Shown here one piece after another: positions 1-5,416 of a stretch of 5,453 bases of DNA. The stretch is taken from NCBI GenBank assembly GCA_902463875.1, contig CABQHR010000126.1:1-5453 (forward strand), in the 5' to 3' direction. This DNA comes from an uncultured Collinsella sp. (GTDB lineage Bacteria > Actinomycetota > Coriobacteriia > Coriobacteriales > Coriobacteriaceae). Made by a program: the position numbers and the translations under genes. The notes under the pieces were generated by a model. It had not been told where the DNA came from. It did no database searches and was given only the letters and a program-made list of their open reading frames with translations. The first letter of the stretch is position 1. Each line of letters starts with the position of its first letter.

Positions 1-559
1 TGTGGTTTCGCACGGTGCCTTCGCCCATATAGGCGGTGGCGGCAATCTCCTTGTTATCGAGGCCGCGGGCAATGAGCTCGGCGACCTCGAACTCGCGGTC
101 GGTCAGGCCGGCAAAGGCTGCGGGCCGGCGGGGCGTGCCGGCCTCGACGTCCGTCCCATCAAAATCGACGTCCTCGATTGCCTTGCCCTCCAGCACGCGC
201 TTGCCATCCATGACTTGCGCCAGCGCTGGCGGAATGGCGGCGACATCGGTCTTGATCAGGTAGCCGCGGGCGCCCAGCTTGAGCGCCGACACAATGTACT
301 CGTCATCCGAAAACGTGGTCAGGAACACTACGCGTGCCGCGGGGTCGCGCTCGAGGATCTCGCGCGCCGCCGAAAGGCCGTCACGCCCCGGCATTTGGAT
401 ATCGAGCAGCGCGATGTCGGGTGTATGCTCGGCATAGAGCGCGACCGCGTCGTTGCCGTCGGCGCCGTTGCCCACGACTTCGATCTGCGGCTGGGCACCC
501 AGGATAATCTTGAGCGAATCGACCACCAAGCGGTCGTCGTCGACAACAATGAGCCTCAT
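1..559 (-). CDS. NarL/LuxR-family response regulator (partial, C-terminus beyond left edge)
   Basis: This is the DNA-binding output partner of the kinase gene just upstream on the same strand; it is expected to be phosphorylated on Asp and then bind promoters. 186 codons are visible. The receiver domain spans about residues 1-120, with the acidic cluster D7-D9, phospho-acceptor D53 in LLDIQMPG, switch T81/T82 and conserved K103 in GYLIKTD. After an acidic/Pro linker (about 125-150) a LuxR-type helix-turn-helix begins at LTDREFEVAELIARGLDNKEI (split as residues 152-172) and continues to GTVRNH at 181-186, where the window ends inside the recognition helix. NarL-family regulators are usually about 200-220 residues, so only a short tail is missing. 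The start ATG at 559-557 overlaps the kinase stop (ATGA); the sequence AAGGAG about 10 bases upstream, inside the kinase gene, can serve as ribosome binding site. Target genes cannot be read from the sequence; the divergent ABC operon is the obvious candidate. Confidence 0.95.
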   Translation of the reverse strand, partial: MRLIVVDDDRLVVDSLKIILGAQPQIEVVGNGADGNDAVALYAEHTPDIALLDIQMPGRDGLSAAREILERDPAARVVFLTTFSDDEYIVSALKLGARGYLIKTDVAAIPPALAQVMDGKRVLEGKAIEDVDFDGTDVEAGTPRRPAAFAGLTDREFEVAELIARGLDNKEIAATAYMGEGTVRNH

Positions 560-1701
560 CGGGCGTCATCTCCTTGCTGTTTGGGGACGGTGGCAAACAC
601 GCGCCAGCCGGGGGCGCCGGCGCGCGGCCCGGCGGTAAAGGTCCCGCCAAGCGCCTCGACGCGTTCGCGCATGGAGCCGAGCCCCATGCCTTCTGCGGCG
701 TTGCGGCTGTTCGCCGGGGTCGCGCCCGCGCCGTCGTCGGTAACGATGAGCTGGTAAAACGACGGATGCTCCATGCATCGCACGGTAACGTTTTGAGCAC
801 GGGCGTGGCGTATGGTGTTGGAGAGTGCCTCGCGCAGGACCGCAGCAAAGCAGTTGACGACGTTGGCTGGTGCATGCTCGGCCAAAACCTCAAGTTCAAT
901 CTGCGGACCGCTGTCCGAGCGCGCGTCCTCAACGATGCGTTCGAGCTGCACGGAGAGATTGGCTGCGTTGTCGTTGAGCGCATGGACGCTGGTGCGCACG
1001 AGCTGAAGCGCCTCATCGACCGTGTGCTTGACGTCGGCGAAGTCGGCGGCGACGCCGGGCTCGTTGGCGTGGACCACGCGTAGGGCTTCGGTTTGCAGTG
1101 AGGCACGCGTGAGCTGGTGGCCCACGTTATCGTGGATCTCGCGCGCGATGCGTGCGCGTTCGGCGAGCGTCGCGAGTTCGACCTCGTAGTCCTGGCGGTC
1201 GGCAAGGTCGCGGTTGCGCGCCTCGAGCGCGAGGGCTCGTTCCTGCAGTTCGTCACGGGTGCGACGCATGCGCTCCTGCTCACGTTCCAACTGGGCGGTG
1301 CGCAACGACAGTAAGGTGGCGGCGACCGAAAGGATGGCGGTCAACAGCAGCGCACGGGTGGGAAGCGCGCCGGCGTGGGCATATGCGACGAGCGCGCAGA
1401 CAAAGATGGCGCCGGCGCCCAGTGCGCCCCAGGCGTGCTCACGGCGCACGCGTCGCGCGATATCGTAGAGGGCGAGGGGTGCAAACGGAGCAAACGACGG
1501 CGCAAAGACGGCCACCATAATGTAAGCGTAGCTCGCGGCCTCGCTGGCGCGGCGGGCACGTTCGCCTTGCGCGATTTCCGCCAGCGAGGCGACTACGACG
1601 CCAAGGCAAAACGCTGCGACCAAGCGGGCGTCCACAGCAAGGCCCAAGGCGGCCGCGATGCAGCACGCCAGCACGATCGATTTGTCGAATAGCCTGTTCA
1701 T
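556..1701 (-). CDS. Membrane sensor histidine kinase, HisKA_3 / NarL-partner type
   Basis: This 381-residue sensor kinase autophosphorylates on His and passes the phosphate to the overlapping response regulator. The N-terminal part has about five hydrophobic segments (roughly 9-23, 26-42, 58-80, 91-110, 116-133) with short loops, so sensing is probably in or near the membrane rather than by a large external domain. A charged, coiled-coil-like linker (about 135-185) leads to the dimerisation motif ERARIAREIHDNVGHQL with H190 as phospho-acceptor. The HATPase_c domain follows: N box EALSNTIRHA (N295), G1 box TDDGAG (D322/D323, G324, G326) and G2 box GMGLGSMRERV (about 338-348). All catalytic motifs are intact. 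ATG at 1701-1699 is preferred because no in-frame ATG, GTG or TTG lies in the 39 bases upstream and the protein starts just before the first membrane segment. There is no Shine-Dalgarno sequence (see the -10 entry). The sensed signal is unknown. Confidence 0.94.
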   Translation of the reverse strand: MNRLFDKSIVLACCIAAALGLAVDARLVAAFCLGVVVASLAEIAQGERARRASEAASYAYIMVAVFAPSFAPFAPLALYDIARRVRREHAWGALGAGAIFVCALVAYAHAGALPTRALLLTAILSVAATLLSLRTAQLEREQERMRRTRDELQERALALEARNRDLADRQDYEVELATLAERARIAREIHDNVGHQLTRASLQTEALRVVHANEPGVAADFADVKHTVDEALQLVRTSVHALNDNAANLSVQLERIVEDARSDSGPQIELEVLAEHAPANVVNCFAAVLREALSNTIRHARAQNVTVRCMEHPSFYQLIVTDDGAGATPANSRNAAEGMGLGSMRERVEALGGTFTAGPRAGAPGWRVFATVPKQQGDDAR

Positions 1702-1707
1702 ACGGGT

Positions 1708-1713
1708 ATTGTA
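1708..1713 (-). promoter_or_regulatory. Candidate -10 box of the kinase-regulator operon (leaderless start)
   Basis: On the minus strand TACAAT (5 of 6 with TATAAT) is followed by six bases and then the kinase ATG. Transcription normally begins about 6-7 bases after the -10 box, so the message would begin at or next to the ATG, matching the missing Shine-Dalgarno sequence. No good -35 element is seen at 16-18 bases upstream (the region is C/G-rich). A second possible -10, TATAGT at 1789-1784 on the same strand, also lacks a clear -35. Confidence 0.4.
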
Positions 1714-1811
1714 CGCGATGGCGCGCGCGGGGGAGGCCCCACCGGGAGCAACCGTGACATTTGTCCCAGCAAGGGGGACCGCGACTATATCTCACTGACA
1801 ATCATTTCACC

Positions 1812-1840
1812 TGAACATTTTTGATAGCTGTATCTATCAT
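1812..1840 (+). promoter_or_regulatory. Candidate sigma-70 type promoter for the AAA ATPase gene
   Basis: TGAACA (1812-1817; 4 of 6 with TTGACA) and TATCAT (1835-1840; 5 of 6 with TATAAT) are separated by 17 bases. The predicted start near 1847 would give a leader of about 50 bases. The first 22-bp repeat fills the spacer and most of the -10 box, so a protein bound there would block RNA polymerase. In AT-rich DNA such matches occur easily, so this remains tentative. Confidence 0.35.
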
Positions 1841-1882
1841 TTTTGCTAGATACAGCTACTATTTTTGCTAGATAGATTTATC
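1817..1882. repeat. Three tandem 22-bp direct repeats (operator- or iteron-like array)
   Basis: Three copies begin at 1817, 1839 and 1861, each opening with ATTTTTG, at an exact 22-base period, about two turns of B-DNA. Copies 2 and 3 are identical over their first 14 bases (ATTTTTGCTAGATA); copy 1 reads ATTTTTGATAG at the same place. By hand count, copies 1/3 and 2/3 match at 17 of 22 positions and copies 1/2 at 15 of 22. The array ends one base before the run that contains the ATPase ribosome binding site. Regular helical phasing just upstream of a gene suggests cooperative binding of a regulator on one face of the DNA, perhaps the product of the adjacent gene or an unlinked repressor. No helix-turn-helix gene sits next to it. 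Confidence 0.85.
1825..1858. repeat. 12-bp perfect inverted repeat within the 22-bp array
   Basis: TAGCTGTATCTA at 1825-1836 is the exact reverse complement of TAGATACAGCTA at 1847-1858, with a 10-base spacer. The arm centres are also 22 bases apart, so the first two direct repeats carry the same core in opposite orientation. It can be read as two facing operator half-sites, or as a hairpin if transcription starts upstream of it. No T-run follows the second arm directly, so it does not look like a terminator. Confidence 0.8.
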
Positions 1883-1883
1883 A

Positions 1884-1891
1884 AAAGGAGG
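1884..1891 (+). promoter_or_regulatory. Very strong Shine-Dalgarno sequence fixing the GTG start
   Basis: AAAGGAGG is a near-perfect match to the anti-Shine-Dalgarno sequence, six bases ahead of GTG at 1898. An in-frame TAG directly precedes that GTG (1895-1897), so no start further upstream is possible. It is the strongest ribosome binding site in the window. Confidence 0.9.
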
Positions 1892-1897
1892 CTCTAG

Positions 1898-3070
1898 GTG
1901 TATAGGCGCAAGATATCGACCGTGTTACAGCAAAGACTCATGGGGCCGCGTTCCTTTATTCAGGTGGTTATGGGTCCCAGACAAACTGGCAAGACCACGG
2001 CCATCAAGCAGGCGGTCAAGGCTTGCGGGCTTCCGTGTCGCGTGGCGAGTGCCGATTCGTCGCGCGAACTCGCGGGGGATTGGATCGACCTTGAGTGGCG
2101 CCAGGCTCGGCAGCTGACAAGTAATGGCTCGCGTGCCATCCTTGTGCTCGACGAGATACAAAAGGTTACGGGTTGGTCCGAGACGGTCAAGGCCCTGTGG
2201 GACGAAGACTCTTGGAACGACACCGAGCTTCTTGTGGTGCTGTCCGGTTCGTCGAGCTTGCTTCTCGGCAGTGGGCTGACCGAATCGCTTGCGGGGCGAT
2301 TTGAGCTACTGCGTTCGACGCATTGGAGCCTATCCGAGATGTCCGAGGCGTTTGGGTATAGCCTTGAGGATTACCTGATGTTTGGCGGGTATCCGGGCGC
2401 CGCAATCCTCAAGAGCGATGTCGACCGCTGGCGCGAGTATATGCGCGATTCGATCGTGGAATCGACAATCTCGCGCGACGTATTGCAGATGGAAGACGTG
2501 CGCAAGCCGGCGCTCATACGAGCCCTCTTTGAGCTGGGTGCGCAGTATTCGGCGCAGGAGATATCGTATCGAAAACTGCTGGGGCAGCTCGACGATAAGG
2601 GAAACACTGATATCGTGCGCCATTATCTTGATCTGCTGTCCAAGGCGGGCATGATGAGCGGGTTGCAAAAATACGACGCCAAGCAGGTGAGGTCGAGGGC
2701 AAGCTCGCCGCGACTGCTCGTGCATGATCCCTCATTAATGTTCTCGATGTGGCGCGGGACGGGTGACTTGTTGGCTGATTCTGCCCTGCGAGGGCATTTG
2801 GTCGAAACTGCGGTGGGCGCCCGGCTCATCGCGCGTGCTCAAACAGAAGGCTTTGAGCTGTATTGGTGGCGTGAGGGCAATCTCGAGGTGGACTTTGTGG
2901 CGAAGCGTGGCGATGACGCCCTTGCGGCGATCGAGGTTAAAAGCGGCCGCGTGTCCAAGAGCGGTATGACTGAGTTTTTGGCGCAGAACCCTCAGGCGAA
3001 GCCGATGATTGTGGGCGATCGTAACGTTTCGGTTGAGCAGTTCTTGCGGGATGAGGTGGAGCTGTTTTAG
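1898..3070 (+). CDS. Stand-alone AAA ATPase with C-terminal DUF4143 domain (COG1373 type)
   Basis: This 390-residue protein belongs by its motifs to the AAA_14 plus DUF4143 family, common in gut bacteria and archaea and without a settled function. The ATPase domain has Walker A GPRQTGKTT (26-34, K32), Walker B AILVLDEIQKV (80-90, D85/E86), a sensor-like LLVVLSGSSS (111-120) and the family-typical GRFELL...MFGGYPGA stretch (133-168). A helical middle (about 180-260) includes RDVLQMEDVRKP and a winged-helix-like section. The C-terminus has E303, D332 in NLEVDFVAKR and E346/K348 in AIEVKSG, spaced like a PD-(D/E)XK nuclease fold. No signal peptide or membrane segment is seen, so it should be cytoplasmic. 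Length is normal for the family. The start is GTG 1898: perfect Shine-Dalgarno and an in-frame stop just before it; later ATGs would cut into the domain. It has its own leader and no co-directional partner within 200 bases. Its codons include more T- and A-ending choices (TTG, ATA, AGT, GAT) than its neighbours, suggesting acquisition. Family call firm; role unknown. Confidence 0.92.
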   Translation: MYRRKISTVLQQRLMGPRSFIQVVMGPRQTGKTTAIKQAVKACGLPCRVASADSSRELAGDWIDLEWRQARQLTSNGSRAILVLDEIQKVTGWSETVKALWDEDSWNDTELLVVLSGSSSLLLGSGLTESLAGRFELLRSTHWSLSEMSEAFGYSLEDYLMFGGYPGAAILKSDVDRWREYMRDSIVESTISRDVLQMEDVRKPALIRALFELGAQYSAQEISYRKLLGQLDDKGNTDIVRHYLDLLSKAGMMSGLQKYDAKQVRSRASSPRLLVHDPSLMFSMWRGTGDLLADSALRGHLVETAVGARLIARAQTEGFELYWWREGNLEVDFVAKRGDDALAAIEVKSGRVSKSGMTEFLAQNPQAKPMIVGDRNVSVEQFLRDEVELF

Positions 3071-3091
3071 CTGGTGATTGCTACGGCGCGG

Positions 3092-3168
3092 ACGGGCCAA
3101 AGTAATCAGAAATGCAAGCCCCACTTACTTAAGATTTGGGACAAACAAATCTGATTACTTTGTCCTGT
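3092..3168. repeat. Long imperfect palindrome with 13-bp perfect arms (REP/MITE-like or hairpin)
   Basis: CAAAGTAATCAGA at 3098-3110 is the exact reverse complement of TCTGATTACTTTG at 3150-3162. Pairing continues outward to 3092/3168 with one mismatch (3097/3163) and one G-T pair (3094/3166). The loop is 39 bases. Inside it a second inverted pair, GATTTG (3133-3138) and CAAATC (3146-3151), overlaps the right arm, so the two hairpins compete. There is no T-run after the right arm, which argues against a normal intrinsic terminator, although the position 20 bases after a stop codon would suit one. An element of about 77 bases with inverted ends resembles a small non-coding mobile palindrome. 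No clear target-site duplication is seen. Confidence 0.75.
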
Positions 3169-3198
3169 GGCGATGCCGGTTCTGTTGGCGCCGCACTC

Positions 3199-3212
3199 GT
3201 GACAAAGCTCAC
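3199..3212. promoter_or_regulatory. CRP/FNR-like palindrome upstream of ABC operon
   Basis: GTGA (3199-3202) and TCAC (3209-3212) are separated by six bases, matching the core of the CRP-class consensus TGTGA-N6-TCACA; the outermost bases (C and T) do not match. It lies about 70 bases ahead of the ABC ATPase start, a sensible position for a regulator site. The match is short and could be chance, and no CRP-family gene is in the window. Confidence 0.3.
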
Positions 3213-3266
3213 TGGCGCGCGCTACCTGCTCCTGCGATGATGCAATCGTACCGGGCCGCAATCAAC

Positions 3267-3273
3267 AGAAGGG
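3267..3273 (+). promoter_or_regulatory. Ribosome binding site of ABC ATPase gene
   Basis: AGAAGGG, a partial Shine-Dalgarno match, lies seven bases ahead of the ATG at 3281 and supports that start. Confidence 0.5.
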
Positions 3274-3280
3274 CCGCCTC

Positions 3281-4219
3281 ATGACTGACATCGTCCACGT
3301 CGAAAATCTCGTCAAGCGCTATGACGATCTTATCGCGCTCGACCACTTTAACCTGAACATCGCCCCCGGCGAGATCTTTGGCCTGCTCGGCCCCAACGGC
3401 TCGGGTAAGACCACGTCCATTAACTGTATCCTACAGCTGCTTGCCTACGACAAAGGCACCATCGAGCTGTTCGGCGAGCCCATGACGCCCGCCCGCTACG
3501 ACCTTAAGCGCCGCATTGGCGTGGTACCGCAGCAGGTGGCGGTGTTCGACGAGCTCACCGTGCGCGAGAACATCGACTATTTCTGCAGTCTCTACGTCAA
3601 CGACCGCAAGCGCCGCCGCGCGCTGGTGGACGAGGCGATCGACTTTGTCGGCCTGGGCGACTTTACCAAGTTCCGCCCCGGCAAGCTCTCGGGCGGCCTG
3701 GCGCGTCGTCTCAACATTGCCTGCGGCATCGCGCACAAGCCCGAGCTCATCTTTTTTGACGAACCCACGGTGGCGGTCGACCCGCAAAGCCGCAACGCCA
3801 TCCTGGAGGGCATCTGCCGCCTGCGCGACGAGGGCGCCACGGTGGTGTATACCAGCCATTACATGGAGGAAGTCGAGCAGATCTGCAGCCGCATCATGAT
3901 CATGGACGGCGGACGCGTGCTGGCGCAGGGCACCAACGACGAGCTCAAGCGCATGATCCAGATGGGCGAGAAGGTCGTGATCGAGGTCGGCGAGGTGCCG
4001 AGCGCGGCTCTCGCCGCCGTTGCGAGCCTGCCGCATGTCCTAGACCTGGCGGCGACGGCGGGCCAGCTCACGTTCTCGTGCGAGGCGAGCCCGCACAACC
4101 TGACCGACATCCTCGACGCGCTGCGCTCGCATGACGTGGCGCTCGGCCGCATCTACTCCGAGCCGCCGACTCTCAATGACGTGTTCCTCGAGATCACCGG
4201 CCGCGAGCTGCGCGACTAG
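3281..4219 (+). CDS. ABC-2 type exporter, ATP-binding subunit
   Basis: This 312-residue protein should hydrolyse ATP to power the membrane subunits encoded next to it. The nucleotide-binding domain has Walker A GPNGSGKTT (37-45, K43), Q-loop Q84 in GVVPQQ, signature LSGGLARR (136-143), Walker B LIFFDEP (156-162, E161), D-loop VDPQSR (166-171) and switch H193 in YTSHYMEEVE. All catalytic elements are present. The stretch EPTVAVDPQSR has Ala where relatives usually have Gly, a mild change. Residues about 225-312 form the C-terminal accessory domain typical of drug, antibiotic and Na-type ABC-2 ATPases, ending in PPTLNDVFLEITGREL. The start is supported by AGAAGGG seven bases upstream and by the standard N-terminus. 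It is first in an operon; the permease start follows after nine bases. Family members export antibiotics, peptides, lipids or ions; this sequence does not reveal which. Confidence 0.96.
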   Translation: MTDIVHVENLVKRYDDLIALDHFNLNIAPGEIFGLLGPNGSGKTTSINCILQLLAYDKGTIELFGEPMTPARYDLKRRIGVVPQQVAVFDELTVRENIDYFCSLYVNDRKRRRALVDEAIDFVGLGDFTKFRPGKLSGGLARRLNIACGIAHKPELIFFDEPTVAVDPQSRNAILEGICRLRDEGATVVYTSHYMEEVEQICSRIMIMDGGRVLAQGTNDELKRMIQMGEKVVIEVGEVPSAALAAVASLPHVLDLAATAGQLTFSCEASPHNLTDILDALRSHDVALGRIYSEPPTLNDVFLEITGRELRD

Positions 4220-4223
4220 GGGG
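4218..4223 (+). promoter_or_regulatory. Ribosome binding site of first permease, overlapping the ATPase stop codon
   Basis: AGGGGG starts within the TAG stop of the ABC ATPase gene (4217-4219) and lies five bases ahead of the permease ATG at 4229, so the two genes are probably translationally coupled. Confidence 0.5.
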
Positions 4224-4228
4224 CGGCC

Positions 4229-5416
4229 ATGTTCAACACCATCATCATCACGCTCAAGACGCTGTTGCGTCGGCCGAGCACGTGGGTCTGGGGCGCGATC
4301 TTTCCCATTGCGCTTTCCACGATGTTCATGTTTATGTTTGCGAACCTGAGCTCCGACGGCAAGGTCGACCCGGTGCCGGTGGCCATCGTGGCTGACGAAG
4401 CCTGGGACGCGTCGACCTTTAAGGACGTGGCGGCCTCGCTGTCTAAGGAGGGCGACGATCAGCTGCTCGAGATTCACGAGTGCGAGGATGCGGCTACCGC
4501 GAACCGCGCACTCAAGGCCGGCGAGGTCGCGGGCATCTATACGGTCGATGCCGCGGGCACGCCCAGGCTCACGCTGCTATCGAGTTACGACAGCTCGCGC
4601 GCCTCGTCGGTGCTCACCGACCGCAGCATCCTTGAAACGGTGGCAAGCTCGTATACGCAAAACGCCGAGCTCATGGCCCAGATTGCTCAAGATGACCCGG
4701 CGGCGCTCGCCGACCCGGAGGCGGTCGCGCGCGCTCTCTCACTCGAGGGCGGAACCCGCCGCGTGAGTCTGACGCGTGCCACGCCCGATGGCACGGTCAT
4801 CTACTATTACGCGCTCTTTGGCCTGGTAGCGATGATGTCTGCCGAGTTTGCCGCCTTGAGCGTTGTCGATTTGCAGCCTAATCTGTCGGGCCTTGGCGCG
4901 CGCCGCTGCGTGGGCGGTCTTTCCAAGACGGCGTCGCTGGCCGGCATTTTTGTCGGCTCGTGGCTGGTTTCCTTTGCATCGATGGCGGTTGCGATCGGCT
5001 ACGTGCGCCTGGTCGTGGGCGTCGACTTTGGCGGGCGCGAGGGGTTGTGCCTGCTGGGCGGGGCTGCATCCGCGCTTGCCGCCACGGGCCTGGGGCTTTT
5101 TGTGGGCACGCTTCCCGTTAAGGGCGGCAAGGCATCCAAGTCGGGCATCCTCACGGGCTTTGCCACCACGTGCGCTTTGTTCGCCGGCCTCTACGGCGAG
5201 CCGGCGATGGCGCTTGCCGACGACGTCGCCCGCGCTTGTCCGGTCGAGTGCTGGCTCAACCCCGTCAAGCTCATCTGCGACATGTTCAATCGCCTGTATT
5301 TCTTTGAGGACCTGGGCCCCTTTGTCGTTCGCGCTGGCGCGCTGGTCCTCATGGCCCTGGTGTTTGTCGCCGCCGCTACGCTGATCTTTGGAAGGAGCCG
5401 CTATGAGCACCTTTAA
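4229..5416 (+). CDS. ABC-2 type exporter, permease subunit 1
   Basis: This 395-residue membrane protein has the classic ABC-2 permease layout. A short cytoplasmic start (MFNTIIITLKTLLRRPSTW) leads into the first membrane helix (about 18-39, rich in Met and Phe). A large hydrophilic domain outside the membrane follows (about 40-185). Then come five further hydrophobic segments at about 190-213, 234-258, 271-295, 305-328 and 364-388, and a short charged end (GRSRYEHL). The external domain includes VPVAIVADEAWD and AGEVAGIYTV, as in ABC2_membrane_3 / NatB-like permeases. It should pair with the ABC ATPase upstream and the second permease downstream, whose start lies within its last 14 bases. No signal peptide is needed, because helix 1 acts as the anchor. 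Helix limits are estimates by eye, and the exported substrate is unknown. Confidence 0.93.
   Translation: MFNTIIITLKTLLRRPSTWVWGAIFPIALSTMFMFMFANLSSDGKVDPVPVAIVADEAWDASTFKDVAASLSKEGDDQLLEIHECEDAATANRALKAGEVAGIYTVDAAGTPRLTLLSSYDSSRASSVLTDRSILETVASSYTQNAELMAQIAQDDPAALADPEAVARALSLEGGTRRVSLTRATPDGTVIYYYALFGLVAMMSAEFAALSVVDLQPNLSGLGARRCVGGLSKTASLAGIFVGSWLVSFASMAVAIGYVRLVVGVDFGGREGLCLLGGAASALAATGLGLFVGTLPVKGGKASKSGILTGFATTCALFAGLYGEPAMALADDVARACPVECWLNPVKLICDMFNRLYFFEDLGPFVVRAGALVLMALVFVAAATLIFGRSRYEHL
5390..5397 (+). promoter_or_regulatory. Ribosome binding site of second permease
   Basis: GGAAGGAG lies five bases ahead of ATG 5403, inside the end of the first permease gene. It is a strong match and identifies the start of the truncated downstream gene. 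Confidence 0.75.

Larger units (their letters stand above)
1702..1897. other. Divergent intergenic region between kinase operon and AAA ATPase gene
   Basis: No gene is seen in these 196 bases. The half next to the kinase (1702-1785) is very GC-rich and carries the candidate -10 box of the kinase. The half next to the ATPase (about 1785-1886) changes abruptly to AT-rich sequence and carries the three 22-bp repeats, the 12-bp inverted repeat, a candidate promoter and the ribosome binding site. A small hairpin GTCCC / GGGAC (1763-1767 with 1775-1779) lies between the halves. The abrupt base-composition step near 1785 could mark the edge of an acquired segment. Confidence 0.6.
3071..3280. other. 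Intergenic region between AAA ATPase gene and ABC exporter operon
   Basis: These 210 bases hold no convincing gene. The left part carries the long palindrome at 3092-3168, and the right part a GTGA-N6-TCAC site at 3199-3212 and the ribosome binding site of the ABC ATPase. I could not find a promoter with both a good -10 and a good -35 element for the ABC operon, so the operon may depend on an activator or use a promoter I cannot recognise. Confidence 0.55.

Noticed and set aside
2..757. 251-codon plus-strand frame opposite the regulator and kinase genes
   Set aside because: It lies antisense to two genes with full sets of family motifs. Long open antisense frames are expected in GC-rich DNA and the product shows no domain.
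1763..1779. GTCCC / GGGAC hairpin as a terminator
   Set aside because: It is only five base pairs, has no T-run, and lies between two divergent gene starts where a terminator has no obvious role.
1821..1852. TTGATA (1821-1826) with TAGATA (1847-1852) as promoter of the ATPase
   Set aside because: The spacer would be 20 bases, too long for a sigma-70 promoter; TGAACA / TATCAT with 17 bases fits better.
1817..1882. CRISPR array or replication-origin iterons
   Set aside because: The repeats are directly tandem with no spacers, so this is not CRISPR. There is no replication initiator gene or DnaA box cluster nearby, so an origin is not supported.
3078..3284. 68-codon plus-strand reading frame starting with TTG whose stop overlaps the ABC ATPase start as ATGA
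   Set aside because: There is no ribosome binding site, the start is a weak TTG, the product is Arg/Trp-rich without any recognisable motif, and it runs straight through the long palindrome. The ATGA overlap is tempting but probably accidental.
3773..3775. Ala in place of the usual Gly before the ABC ATPase D-loop (EPTVAVDP) as a loss-of-function sign
   Set aside because: The substitution is mild and the Walker A, Walker B, signature, Q-loop and switch His are all intact, so the enzyme should be active.
3431..4036. 201-codon minus-strand frame opposite the ABC ATPase
   Set aside because: It is antisense to the conserved nucleotide-binding domain, is His/Ala/Val-rich from codon complementarity, and has no motif.
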